Shown here in pieces: positions 1 through 10,633 of a stretch of 64,000 nucleotides of DNA. Position 1 is the first letter of the stretch. Each line of letters begins with the position of its first letter. The translations under genes were made by a program, and so were the position numbers. This stretch comes from Cynocephalus volans. Lineage: Eukaryota > Chordata > Mammalia > Dermoptera > Cynocephalidae. The DNA lies in the NCBI RefSeq assembly GCF_027409185.1, contig NC_084462.1, positions 86,476,179 through 86,540,178 on the forward strand. The letters run 5' to 3'. The notes below the pieces were generated by a model. That model did no database searches. It saw nothing but the letters and a program-made list of their open reading frames with translations, and was not told where the DNA came from.

Positions 1-1200
1 TTTCCCTCGCACTGTCCTTCACAGTCATCCCTGAGTGTGAGTGAATGTTGCTACTTTCATGTGATACCAGCATGTCATATAGACCCAATCCAGGCTTGAG
101 TTTTTCTCCCTTAGTACACCAGCCATAAGCAACACTGCAAGAGGCCATAGGCTTGGAATAAGGGAGAGGAGGCAAAGTACAGGAGTTGGTGTTGAAGCAC
201 TCTGAGCCACCTGCTCATGCAATTTACTTGTACCTTCTGGACCTGCCTGAGTTCAGTCTCTCATATACCATTTCCATTTGTTGATTGCTGCTTTACAGCT
301 AAGTACATCAGACAGCATCCTGTTCATGATGGGAGCTCAAGCTGTGTGGTCACCTGATATCCCATGGTGCGGCATTCAGCCTCTACCAAGGCCAGAACCT
401 GCTCTTCAAAAGGAGAATAGTTATCTTCAGAAGAGGGCACAGATTTGCTTCAAAATTCTAGAGATCTGCACTGTCTCCTATTAGTGCTTTCCAGAGGATC
501 CATATAGCATCCCTATTTGACACTTCAAGTACCAATGGATCTGTTAGATCACAAGACCCAAGCAGTACAGCAGCTTTACCGCAGACTGAATGTTCTGCAG
601 GGCCTTCTCTTATTCTGTTCCCCAATCCACCAGCCTATGGATTCAGCTAAATTAGCACACTCAATGTGGTATGCTGCCTCCAAAACCCAAAATGGCCTTC
701 TGCTGTAGGCTGGATGTTTGTGTCCCCCCAAAATTCATATGTTGAAATCCTAATCCTAATGTGATGGCAGTAGGAGATGGAGGCCTTTGGGAGGTGATTA
801 GATCACGAGGATGGAGCCCTCATGAATGTTGTTAGTGCCCTTATAAAGAAGCCCCAGAGAGCTCTTTCACCCTTGCACCACATGAGGATAGAGCAAGAAG
901 GCACCATCTATGAACCAGGAAGTGGGCCCTCACCGCACACCAAATTTGCTGGTACCTTGATCTTACACTTCCCAGTCACCAAACTGTGAGAAATAAATTT
1001 CCATTGTTTGTAAGCAAGCCAGTATATAGCATATATTCTGTTATAGCAGCCCAAATGAACTAAGGCACCTACCCAGCACTGTGTCCCTTTTTTCTCGTTA
1101 GTGATGCAAGATGCACCAATTTGTCTTTCACCCCAGGAGGGATATTTCAACATGCTCCAGACCTCTGACTCCAGAAATTTCACTGCTAGTATCAATTCTG
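1..1200 (-). mobile_element. Decayed ERVL-type pol fragment, antisense, split by a younger LTR
   Basis: Read on the minus strand, about 1195-1070 and 700-250 give stop-riddled reverse-transcriptase/connection-like peptide in one register on either side of an inserted LTR at 701-1067. The blocks resemble ERVL pol (a 'YPS...' segment, then after the LTR an 'FGFWRQH' block and an 'LVLEVS' block). Several in-frame stops interrupt it, so it cannot be functional. The first 250 bases probably continue the same provirus, but I recognise no motif there. The family assignment is from memory of ERVL pol. Confidence 0.6.
701..1067 (+). mobile_element. ERVL-MaLR-type solo LTR (MST/MLT1-like)
   Basis: The block runs from TGCTGTAGGC to AACTAAGGCA and has the internal layout of MaLR LTRs: a GGCCTTTGGGAGGTGATTAG segment, a CCCTCATGAATG segment, a CCTTATAAA element and a GAAATAAA polyadenylation signal. 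Flanking pentamers CCTTC (696-700) and CCTAC (1068-1072) match at four of five bases, as expected for an old target-site duplication. It interrupts the ERVL pol fragment and is therefore younger than it. No internal sequence remains. Confidence 0.75.
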
Positions 1201-1789
1201 TATCAGTCTGGGTCCAATCAAGAGAAAGAAGCCATCCAGTAATATGAACAAAGAAAGTTTAATATAAGAAGTATTAACTATATCAGGGAATTGGAATAAT
1301 GAGAGAATGGCCAGTAAAAGGCAAAGAGAACTCTAAGCAACGTAGGAATGATAGTATAAGAAGCAGCCACCACCCTAGAATTGAAAACTCCTTCAACTTC
1401 TATTATAATGATAATTAAACTGTACATCATATCTCCAGTGTTAAGAGGTAGCCTAGTACCCCAAAGGCTCTGACTCAATATGAGTGAATTAATTAATACA
1501 GCCAATATTGGCACTTTAGCGCCTTCCAGGAGAATTAGTCTGTTTCCTGCCACATGTGCCAGACCCAAAAAAGGAATCTCCAACACACACCTGGATGCTT
1601 CCATCCAATCTAGAAGTGCTGGTAATGGCCACAAGGGAGCGGTCAGCGCAGGGCTGAGTGCAGCCTTTGTCAACTTCTCCTTAAGAAGAGGCAAAAGCCC
1701 AGCCATCTTCGTAGACTGTCCCCAGGCCGGAAGCTACACAATCACCCCAAAGAGTCTTGCACTGCCCCATCTGCTGCGTAAACACTCGC
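1201..1789. other. Unassigned upstream sequence of BCL2L10
   Basis: No coding signal or repeat that I can name with confidence. The opening (CTGTATCAGTCTGGGTCCAA) looks like the edge of an old interspersed repeat. The rest approaches the CpG island and presumably contained the ancestral BCL2L10 upstream region. Confidence 0.4.
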
Positions 1790-2480
1790 GCAGCGCCCGG
1801 CCTGGCTTCGGGGCGTAACGGGTGCAGGTGGGATTCCCATCAAAGGCTCCTGCCCGGACCTAGAGGAAAAAGTGCCGGGGGCGGCCGGCGCGGGGGAAGC
1901 CCCTCCCTCGCCAGGCGCGGCCCGGCCTTAAAAGCGGACGGGAGGGCCAGGCCCCCGGCGGAGGCCAGGCCGTGGCAAGGCCGCAGAAGGGGCGCACGGG
2001 CGGCTGCTGACCGACTACCCGCGGCGCTGCGCCCGGGAGCCCGGCGTCCCCAAGCCGCCGCCATCCATGCCCGAGGCCGCTGTGCTGTGCGGCGCGGCCG
2101 CCAACCCACGGCAGCTGCTCGGGTCCTTCTCCCCCGACGCCGGCCACCAGGGGAACCGCGTGGAGCTGATGGCGCAGATGGTGGAGGCCGTGCTCTCCGA
2201 CAGCCGCGGCCTCAGCTGGGGCCGCGTGGTGGCGCTCGTGACCTTTGCTGGGACGCTTCTGGAGAGAGGGCCGCGTGTAACCGCCAGGTGGCGGAAGTGG
2301 GGCCTCAAACCGCGGCCTAAGGACACGGAGGAGGAAGGCGCCCAGGACCGCCAGCTCTTGGTGGACTTGCCGTGCGCTGGGCTCGTGGGCTGCGCCCCGC
2401 CTGGCTGCAGGCTCAGGCAGGCCGGGTGAGCAGGGGCGGGAAGGTGGCCCAGGGCGCGCCCACGCGGGCCGGCTGCGCCA
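1790..2480. promoter_or_regulatory. CpG island at the BCL2L10 5' end
   Basis: This is the only long stretch in the window with dense CpG dinucleotides and high GC. Outside it the sequence is AT-rich and CpG-poor. It covers the presumed promoter and all of BCL2L10 exon 1. A CCTTAAAAGC element at about 1926-1935 is a weak TATA-like candidate about 40 bases before the degenerate start. CpG retention suggests the locus was unmethylated in the germline until fairly recently even though the coding frame is broken. Confidence 0.8.
1972..2425 (+). pseudogene. BCL2L10: BCL2L10 exon 1, disrupted
   Basis: Exon 1 of the BCL2-family apoptosis regulator BCL2L10 (Nrh/Boo/Diva). A strong BH1 core is readable at about 2212-2263 (WGRVVALVTFAGTLLERGP), followed by TARWRKWG. 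Compared with my knowledge of the human gene, four things are wrong. The ATG position reads GTG (1972-1974). One base is missing between 1999 and 2010. The next ATG (2067) lies past the BH4 region. A second 1-base deletion near 2390 throws the BH2-side sequence (AWLQAQ, about 2403-2420) out of frame. The exon ends at a good donor, CGG|GTGAGC (gt at 2426-2427). The longest ORF from 2067 is 120 codons and its stop overlaps the donor. If spliced, that frame would add only a short unrelated tail in exon 2. Two independent frame breaks argue for a unitary pseudogene; sequencing error in GC-rich DNA is the alternative. Confidence 0.87.
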
Positions 2481-2497
2481 ATGCCCCGGTGGGCCAT

Positions 2498-2944
2498 TGT
2501 GGGGAAGACAGGATCATTTAGTCAAGCTCCCTTGGCTCAGGTCTGGTTGGGGGTCGTGCAGCACATTCTTTGTAAACAAGCTGTGTGGGTGGAGTTAGTG
2601 CGCATGTGCATCACTGTATCGTTTTAGTTACTTGCTATTGTGTGTTCTTGAGTTTGTGAAGCAGGCTGGCTGGCAGAACTTGTCTAAAGATAGAGCATGT
2701 TTACTCTGCTGGCAGCTGCTCAGTTTCAGTTTTTCAGTGGAATTTGCCGGTAGCACTTGAGTTTCTGAGTTTCTCTGTGGACTGCCTATCTCCTAGATGT
2801 GTGTGTGCTGAATCGACCATTCCTACTTCAACCAAGGCTCCAAGGACCTTTTTGCTGGTTACCCAGCTCATAGAACTGTGTGTGAAGGGATCTGTGAATG
2901 GGCTGGAGGGGTCTGTGAGGTCTGGACCCAGCCCTAGCTCTACA
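2498..2944 (+). mobile_element. Solo LTR, family A (oldest copy), in BCL2L10 intron
   Basis: It begins TGTGGGGAAG and ends AGCTCTACA, giving TG...CA termini. Flanks GCCAT (2493-2497) and GCCAG (2945-2949) match at four of five bases. The 3' third (AGCTCATAGAACTGTGTGTG ... GGAGGGGTCTGTGAG) is clearly homologous to the LTRs at 10634, 14271 and 15010. It sits only 72 bases downstream of the exon 1 donor. No gag/pol sequence is attached. The 5' half is more diverged than in the other copies. Confidence 0.65.
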
Positions 2945-3660
2945 GCCAGGTCCCGGTGTGAAGTCCGGGGTCTCCTCTCACGGCAGGTAGACTGGCAGGC
3001 TGGCAGACTACAGGGCTCTCTCCAACCCGTTCTGAAGCAGCTGCGCAGGACTCACAACTGCACGCTGTGACCTGGCCCTTGCCTTAGCCCTCCCTCGGGG
3101 GCCTTTAGGAAGCAACCACGTTAGGTCTGGGTCCTTTGCTCATGTTTGACCAGCTAGTTGGTCAGCAGTGGCATGGCCGGGCCAGGTGGATTTTTTTCTC
3201 CTTCGCCCATTAAATGTGTTGATCACACAGCTCTGGAGGTGGCAGGGCACCAGTCTAAAGCATTAGAGTAGAAAGGCATCCCCTTGCCCAGCCCCCACAC
3301 CTCTCGGAGGCCCCAGAGGCCAGAGGGGTTGCAGAGGGAGGGGTGCGTAGTAACTCAGTGGTGGCTCTGACATTGGGGAGTGTCCTTGGGCACCAGCGGA
3401 GGCGCTGACTCGAGGTTCCTTAACTTCTAATCCACTGCACCCAGCCCCCGATGGGGACTTTTCCAGGCAGCCTGGCTTTCAGCTGTAGGCCCTTAATCCC
3501 TGATCTAGGCTAGAGGGGCAGGCCTTTGGCCTGTAGCTCCCCTTCAGGAAGCCTTCATCAAGCCTCATCCTCAGTGGAGTTGATTCAAGGACTGAAGTGA
3601 CCCACGTTTTAGAATAAATATAGCCAAACTACTAAAACTAGGGACTTAAAAATAATCCTA
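2945..3660. other. BCL2L10 intron 1, unique-looking part
   Basis: GC-moderate intronic sequence with no ORF of note and no repeat I can name. It lies between the LTR and the first SINE. The intron runs from 2426 to 4640. Confidence 0.5.
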
Positions 3661-3762
3661 GGGGCTCGAGGGTTAGCTCAGATGGTTAGAGTGTGGTGTT
3701 ATAACACCAAGGTCAAGGGTTCAGATCCCTGAACCAGCCAGTTGCTCCCCTCCCCCCCAAAA
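3661..3762 (+). mobile_element. CYN-like tRNA-Ile SINE, monomer
   Basis: tRNA-like body: GGTTAGCTCAGATGGTTAGAG (D-arm/A box), a GTGTTATAACAC anticodon arm with TAT in the loop (Ile-UAU type), GGTTCAGATCC (B box), then CAGCCAG and a C/A-rich tail. It lies in BCL2L10 intron 1. Not a functional tRNA: the acceptor stem is not closed and there is no terminator run. Confidence 0.8.
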
Positions 3763-4301
3763 TCTTGAAACTTAGCCTCCTGTTGGCAATTTCCATTTAG
3801 ACCCTGTGTGGTGATGAATTGGGTCCATTTGAGGAGGGAAAGGTAGCATGAAGTGTCAGTATTAACTCCTGCATTATTCCTGATGTTCCTGTTGGTCGTC
3901 AGCATCTGGGCCAGAGAACTCCTATGGCTGAGTTTAAGAACCCCACCTGAGCCATTTGTCTTAATGAGGCATCTGGCCCCTAAGGGCTCTCCACCCTAAA
4001 GAGGAGGGATCCATTGTTGTTTTTGTTTTTTTGTTTTGTTTTGTTGGCTAATCAACTATTGATTCACTAAGGAATAATCTCTTAACATCAAGAAGTTCAC
4101 CCTGGCCTCTCCCAGCTGCAGTTAAAATGCCACAGCCTAGCGTTCAATTTCCTCCCTAAATGGAGCTGCTTGCTATATTATCCCAGGTGATAACTTTTCA
4201 ATCTAGTGATTTGAGTTTCCCAAATGGCATCTGTCTTTTGCTCAGAAAAGAGCATAGTACTCCACCTTCTTCTTGGCTTTGGGTCGAAACGTGAACGGTC
4301 T

Positions 4302-4401
4302 GGGGCTGGCTGGTTAGCTTAGTTGGTTAGAATGCAGTGTTATAACGCCAAGGTCAAGAGTTTGGATCCCCATACTGGCAGCCACCAAAAAAAAAAAAAA
4401 A
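4302..4401 (+). mobile_element. CYN-like tRNA-Ile SINE, monomer
   Basis: GGGCTGGCTGGTTAGCTTAG head, a TGTTATAACGCC anticodon arm, a TTTGGATCCCC B-box derivative, CATACTGGCAGCCACC and a run of 17 A. Same monomer class as 3661-3762, about 240 bases before BCL2L10 exon 2. Confidence 0.85.
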
Positions 4402-4640
4402 TGTTGCTGCTAAGTGACAGAATTAAATGATTGCTTCTATACTCGCTGTTGGACTACTTCTTACAAATCTTAACTCATTGAGGATTTCTAATTACAGGTT
4501 GCCTGTCATTCAGAATTTCCTTTCTTTTTAAATCCAAGAATTGTTTTACTGTCTAACCTAGAACCTCCTGTGTATTTTGAGTGCAGATCTTGAGCATCAT
4601 GAAGCAACCTATTTCTTCTCTCTCTCTCTCTCCCTTGCAG

Positions 4641-4757
4641 GATGGCTTTTGTCTCTTCTTCAGGACACCGTTACCACTAGCGTTTTGGAAAAGACTGCTG
4701 GTCCAGGCTTTTTTGTCATGCTTTTTAGCAACGGCCTTCATCTATTTCTGTACATGA
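4641..4757 (+). pseudogene. BCL2L10: BCL2L10 exon 2 (transmembrane tail), late nonsense codon
   Basis: The exon follows a textbook acceptor (a CT repeat, then CCCTTGCAG at 4632-4640). Read in phase 0 it gives 38 codons starting DGFCLFFRTP and including LPLAFWKR, LLVQAFLSC and AFIYF, the end of BH2 and the C-terminal membrane anchor of BCL2L10. The stop at 4755-4757 replaces an arginine codon (CGA to TGA by comparison with human as I remember it). The ancestral stop is at 4764-4766, so only three residues are lost here. The frame is open, but it is reached in register only through the frame that exon 1 has lost, so no intact Bcl-2 fold can be made. Exon 2 looks better preserved than exon 1, which suggests recent decay. 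Confidence 0.88.
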
Positions 4758-4766
4758 ATATTATGA

Positions 4767-5502
4767 GTTTTAAAATTTTTAACCCATTTCTACCTACCTA
4801 ACTGTGACGATTTGAAATTGTGAGAACAAGAGCTGAAGTAAACCACCTTCCCTGAGACATTTTTACCTGCACGTGTACAAGAGGTCCTGAAGTGATGTGG
4901 CTAGTGTCCTAACTCGTAACAAGTACTCAGGTGCTAGGACAAGAGCACAAATGCCGCCTCGCCTCGTTGAGTGAGGGAAATGGGGAATCTAAAGGCTCAT
5001 TGCTCCAAAGAATTGCAGAGGAAACTGCATTCCATTAAGTGAGAAATATAGTGCTATTTGCTACATTTGGATAAGAGGGAATATGAGCCTCTCCACATTT
5101 CATGTGCTGCTGCTGGCTCATTTTAATCACGGCCGTGATTCAGGGGCAAAATGATCCCCAAAGTGGTCTAAGTCCCATTATAACAAGGGATGTAATATTT
5201 AAGCCTTTTATCTAGAATTCTTTGAAACCTAAATCCTTTGAGATCTCATTTCTGGGACTTCTAGATTTCTAAAGTATATTAATTTATTTCTGACTTCAAT
5301 ACATTAACTTCAAAGTTTTAATAAATTATAACTTTTTTTAAAAACTTAATTGGTTTTCCTCTGATTTAATAAGCCTTTGTTGTTTTAGGAGTAACTTGCA
5401 TTGATGACAATTTCCTTTTTTGTCTCCTTATATAACTCCTAAGAATGTTTATTTTAAATTTAATCAACATGAGCTCAGAAAAGATCCTTCTTCTTGAAGT
5501 AA
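4767..5502. other. Former BCL2L10 3' UTR/downstream, nothing recognised
   Basis: AT-rich sequence, presumably the 3' UTR and flank of BCL2L10. I see no repeat family or ORF that I would defend. Confidence 0.4.
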
Positions 5503-5844
5503 TGTCCTTTTTCCGAGAGCAGGACCGACGCCATTTAAGATAACCCCTCCATTTTGTATAAACTCAGGCGGGAAAAACTGGGGTGGGAAAATGTGGGAGA
5601 GGCTAGGAGGAGCCATGCTAACTGCAAAATTAGCTTATGCACTGTTGGCTTGCTTGCACTGGCTAATAACTCCCAGCGCAGTGATTGGGCAACCAAGTTG
5701 CCGCACTTGCAGCTTTAAAAACCGAAAATAAAAACGGCTCAGCCCCACACTCTGAATTGGCTGGTGCAGTCCCGGCAGCCAGCAATAAATTTTTTCCTTT
5801 TCCATATCAGTCTCCAAGGGTGATTTCTCCCGATGCCTATAACA
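5503..5844 (+). mobile_element. Probable ERV solo LTR, separate family
   Basis: TGTCCTTTTT...CCTATAACA gives TG...CA ends. Inside, in the right order, are a GATTGGGCAACC CCAAT-like element (about 5683), TTTAAAAACC (about 5714), and CAGCAATAAA (polyadenylation signal, about 5780) followed by a T-rich R/U5-like tail. It is not homologous to the family A LTRs. No clear target-site duplication is visible, so exact ends are uncertain. Confidence 0.5.
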
Positions 5845-6590
5845 CTCTTCCACCTTCCATTTGGCAATCAACCCATCACCTGCAGGTGGTTAATAGTGTC
5901 CCTTTAGGCCTTTCTGACCATTATTATACTTGCATTCTATAAAACTTATATGGACCTGCTCTTCTGATTTAATCCTATGAGCTCTTGCTCTTCAAAACAG
6001 GCAAGTCTGCCTGGCTGTTCTGACTGTTGCTCCTTTTTCTGGCTATTAGAAACAATGTCGTATGGAATTTGTGTGCATAGCCATGCATGATTAAAAGAAT
6101 CCTCGAGCGAATGAGTCACAGTTTATATGTATTAAAATTTAGCTACTAAGTTATCATTGAAAATGGGCTCTACCAGTCCAAATTTACACAGGTATGAGAA
6201 TATTTAACTCTTCACACTCTTAAGTAATCCAATCAAGGTTGGATTATCCTAAATGTTTTCCTTTAGGGCTTTGGGGGCTTGGATCTTCTTTAGCAAGGTC
6301 ATCTTTTGTCTCAAGATTATAAAGAAAGCATTCTGTGTTCTTGGTCACTGAGCTGTTCTGGAATTCTTTTAGCGGTAGTGTGAAGGAGGGCTCATTTCTT
6401 CTAAAAGAAAATTTGGGGTAGATACTTCAGCAGTGTTCACTGACAGTCCTTTTTTTTCCCTACTCATTTGAATGTATTCTCTCTTTTTTTCTATTGACTT
6501 ATCCTTTCCTCTACTAACAGCACTGGCTTAATTACTGTATGCTCACAGTATATTTGAATGTCTGATGGGATAAGTCTAATCCCCTCCCCT
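5845..6590. other. Nothing recognised
   Basis: AT-rich sequence without ORFs or nameable repeats. Confidence 0.4.
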
Positions 6591-6905
6591 ACTGTTTTTC
6601 AAAAAAAAAATCTTTGGTTATTTTTTTAAATTAAGGTGAATTTTAAATATTAGCTTATAAGGAATCCATTCAGACATTGCTTTAGGATTTTGATCAAAAT
6701 GGGATTGGATTATAGATATATTTAGAAATATGTAGTATCTTTATAATACTGTGTCTTCCCTAGAAACATAAGCTCCGCCTCCATTTATTTACGTCTCTTA
6801 CGGTTTTCTTTATGTAGGTTCTGTGTTCTTGTCAGATCTATTCCAACCCTTTGGCTTCTATTGCTACTGGAAATGGAATCTAGAGGATTTTGTTTGCCTT
6901 CTCAA
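6591..6905 (-). mobile_element. Old L1 ORF2 fragment, antisense
   Basis: The AAAATCTTTGGTTATTTTTT...GGTGAATTTTAAA block and the downstream CCATTTATTTACGTCTCTTA and TTCTATTGCTACTGGAAATG blocks are the familiar antisense of the L1 ORF2 3' half. Heavily diverged. Confidence 0.6.
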
Positions 6906-8334
6906 AAGCCATTTCCTCATATGATGACACCCCATTTTTCTTACAGGATTCTGCCGCTCTGTTCTGAGACTATGTGACTCTGGTGGGAGTGACTCCTCCC
7001 CACTTTACCAGACCCCAGGATCAGGAACATGACCCAGATCTGGCCTAACAGAGCTCATTCCTAGGTGAAGCTAACAGGACTCAGTCGCAGGGTTTCTGTG
7101 GACACGATCAGGCGTGACTCTCCACTGTATGGGGAGAGCCTGGCTGGTAGGGAATACCACACAGAAGACAGAGGCATTTGGAGAAACAGTTCTGGTGATA
7201 TTGCTTAAATCTTGCAATTTGGCTGTGCCTAAAGCTACTTGGGACTCAATAATTTCCCTTTTCTGCTTAAACTGATTTTTATTGAGTGCAACTCAATTCA
7301 GTCCTGAGTCCCAGAATCAAATTATTATTTGGTTATGGTTGTCATAAAAAGAAATTTAATGTCGATTCTAAATCTGGCTATTTTGAATACTCTTTAGTTC
7401 TAACTAGTGTTTCTTTTCCAACACTTACATCTCATTTTCTTTTTCTTACTTAATTGCATAAGTTTGTGAATGGGAGTGATGGCTGTTTTTTATCTACCAG
7501 GAATTCCCTTGATTTCTAGTCTATTGATGGCTGGCTTCTGGCACTTTTTTGCACTTTAGCATTTGAGGAGGAAGGACATGTGGAGACATTGCTCAGACCA
7601 CAACTTAACCTAGACTCTCTTGGGTTTTTTGAGTCAATTAAGGATTAGACAGACCTATGTTAATTCTCTGAGGTAAGAAACCATCTCCTGAAGGTGAGCG
7701 TCGCTGACAGTGCGCAGTGGCGAGGCCTTCCCATTTCGGGGAGTGTCTGTGGTTACAATGTCTAGCTACCAGAGAGAAGAACTGTTTTTCCCACGTGGTA
7801 ACCACTTCCTTGTTTTCTGGAGTATGGATGCTTGTTCCACAAGCTCAGTACTGTGGGCTCAGGAGAAGAACAATTAGCGTGATGTAGCACTGATTTCTGT
7901 GACAGTTTAGGTGCTCTCAGGTGCAAATTCTTAGTGACGTCAATACCCGTCAGCCTGTAAGTCCTAAGTCCCTCAAGTAGCACTTCTCAAAGGGTGACAG
8001 TTCTGAAGTCTTGGAGATCAGGGACTTTAGCCCTTGTTGAAGGACAATATGTTTGTTATTATCGATCTCAAGTTTTTCCTGTATTTCGAGCTTCTAGATG
8101 GGCACTTCAAGGTAAATGTTGTTTGCTTCAAACACATGGATTTTTTTTCCAGCCATCCTTTCCGTAGAACCTTGGAGTCCTTTTGGGCCCTGCCGCCTCC
8201 TTTCCCCGCTGCTTTTCCCAACTCACACCAGTATTGCTCCCAGGACGTACCTCTATTAATCAAAATGTTCTCCAGTCTCCCTCTTGTAGCCTTCCCTGGT
8301 GCCATGTTCCTTTAGGATCTTAAAAGCTCCTTCC
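6906..8334. other. Nothing recognised
   Basis: About 1.4 kb of mixed-composition intergenic sequence without supportable genes. Short ORFs here have no recognisable domain. Confidence 0.4.
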
Positions 8335-8512
8335 GGGCCGGCCCGTGGCTCACTCGGGAGAGTGCGGTGCTGAGAACACCAAGGCCCCGGGTTCGGATCC
8401 CATATACGGATGGCCGGTTCGCTCACTGGCTGAGCGTGGTGCTCACAACACCAAGTCAGGGGTTAAGATCCCCTTACCGGTCATCTTTAAAAAAAAAAAA
8501 AAAAAAAAAAAA
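8335..8512 (+). mobile_element. CYN-like dimeric SINE with target-site duplication
   Basis: First monomer GGGCCGGCCCGTGGCTCACT...GGTTCGGATCC, linker CATATACGGATGGCCGGTTC, second monomer GAGCGTGGTGCTCACAACACC...GGTTAAGATCCCCTTACCGG, then 24 A. The duplication AAAGCTCCTTCC flanks it at 8323-8334 and 8510-8521. Confidence 0.92.
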
Positions 8513-8637
8513 GCTCCTTCCAACTCTCTTTGATTACTTTTCATCTTTACATGCCCCAAGTTCATCTGCAACTCTGCTTCCAAGAGAATACTAGTAAAAT
8601 ACGTATCAGAAACAGATCCTTGTTCAAAAATCTTTAT

Positions 8638-8724
8638 GGATCAGTTGGTTAGAGTGCGGTGTTAGAACACCAAGGTCAAAGGTTCAGATCCCCGTACTGG
8701 CCAGCCACCAAAGCAAACAAAAAA
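8638..8724 (+). mobile_element. 5'-truncated CYN-like SINE monomer
   Basis: Starts inside the A box (GATCAGTTGGTTAGAGTGCG) and has the GGTTCAGATCCCCGTACTGG B-box region and an A-rich tail. Duplicated target AAAAATCTTTATG at about 8626-8638 and again at the 3' end (about 8720-8732) shows L1-style retrotransposition with 5' truncation. Confidence 0.85.
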
Positions 8725-8732
8725 TCTTTATG

Positions 8733-10100
8733 TCTTCTTCATTGTCTACAATGGAAACGGTTCAAAGCCCCTGGACTGGCTTTCCCTCACTACTCCCCAC
8801 TACTCCTGCCAGTCTGTCTCACTGTCCCTTGGATTTGTGTCATGCCACAACCTATCCCTCAACCTTTTTTTGTTCATGCCATTTCTCCAGCAAGACCACT
8901 CTTTCCATCCACCAGCTTCGCTTGTTGAAGTCCTTCAATACCCATACTACATCCTGTCTCCTCAATGAAGTTGCAAGAGAACATTCTCCCTCTTAGTGCT
9001 GAGCGCTGTTTGTGCTCCATAGTTGGCTTAAATTGCTGCTTTGTATTTTAGTTCTTCCTTTCCTTACCTCTCCCATTTCCTTCTCTCATCTCCCTCAAAT
9101 GGGCTGTAAATTATTAAGCACAAATTCCTGTCTTCTACTACCCCCAACTCATTATCAACACAAATCAAGCATATATGGTGTTCAAACACTAAATTATTAC
9201 CTTTTGTTATCTTTTTTAATGGCCCTCATGTGTGCAGAATCACAGAATCGTTAGTTCATAACATACTCAACATCGCTCCATGTGTGCATGGTCTTGTTTA
9301 TTTCTAATGAAATAAGAACCATGAACCCACCACTCAGCATAAAAGCTGGGGCCTTGACCAAAACATCCGGCCCTGTGGTCTTTCCCAAACACTTCCTACT
9401 GCAAGCACTTAAAACTAAAGACTGAAGTGCCCTGCTATGACAGCGGGCCAGTCAGCCTAACCCAGACTGAGGATTCCAGGTGGCCCTCCCTGGAGGTGAT
9501 GTTTGAGTCCCAGGAGGAGTGGAGAGCCCTCAGGAGCAGAGAGGAGGGAGCAGGAGCATGATGGGAACCAAGATAAGGCAGAGATTTGGAAGTCAGGACT
9601 CCCTAACATCACAGGACAGAGCTGCTGGTGTGACTAGGGCTCAACTGCTTTCTGAATAGTCCCGTGGCCCCTGCCTGGAGTGCAGGTCGCCGTTTTGCTC
9701 CCCACTGGATCTTGACTGGCTGCCCCACCCCTTCCCTCCTCCCGCTGGCAGGGCCATGACATGGTAACAGGAGTTACTATGACAGTATGTACCGAATGGG
9801 GTAGAGTGTCCTGCGGGATCAGTTGTTGCAAGTAGTAGTATAAGAGAAGCTCAGTGACAGGGTGTTCCTTCCCTGGTGTTGCTGCGCCCACACAACATCC
9901 TATCCTGTGTGCATAGTCATGGCTCAAACTGCGACTCTTGTCTCACACCGTTGGCACCATAACCTCCTTGAGGGAAGGGGCTGTGTCCTCCTTGTCCTAT
10001 TTGTATATCCATCGTCTAACACAGTGTCTGGTATGGGACAGAGGAAAGGACCTGTGTAACTAATCTGAACACAATGCTAATCAGATACTCCTATTCCAGA
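8733..10100. other. Nothing firmly recognised
   Basis: Pyrimidine-rich sequence (8760-9110) followed by mixed sequence. It may include old L2/L1 remnants, but I cannot assign them. No supportable gene. Confidence 0.4.
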
Positions 10101-10633
10101 GGAGGAATCAAGATAGCAGAATGGAAGGTCCCCAGCATCACTCTCTCCCACAAATCAACCAATTCACAACTGTTAAAAAGCAAGGGCAGCCACGCTGGGG
10201 CGCTAAAGCTCAGGGGAAGAGGAGGAAAGACCTACAGAGTGCAAGAAGGCGGGAGAAGCCACGATGAGAGAAAGAACGAACCACTCTGAACATTTCGAGC
10301 CCCAGCCGCTTGCAGGCTGGCCCTGGTGAACAGGGAGCAAGAGCTGGCAAAGCCACAGCTGTGCCCTTTGTGTGAGGTTGCTTGAAGGCTGCAGGGGAGA
10401 GGAGGGCCTTGGTGGCCCCAGGGACAGCTAGACCACTAACAGGGTTCCCGTGGACCCACATAGAAGCAAGGGGCGACAGACAACTGAAAAAAGGAGCCAC
10501 TCAGAGACCTGTGAGTCATGGCAAGGGACCAGAGCATGGCCCATCCCATGGGAAGTGTTTGGAGCACGGGCAGTGGGGGAGACGGGCCCACCAGGGCAAC
10601 ACTGGGACACAGCAAGCACAGCTGATCTGCCCC

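Noticed and set aside
1757-2320. 187-codon ORF through the CpG island, plus overlapping minus-strand ORFs of 89-160 codons
   Set aside because: Stop-poor only because of high GC. Composition is Arg/Ala/Pro noise, and the BCL2L10 frame explains the conserved sequence.
8335-8512. tRNA-like sequences as functional tRNA genes (this and all similar loci)
   Set aside because: No closed acceptor stem, dimeric or A-tailed, and flanked by target-site duplications: SINEs.
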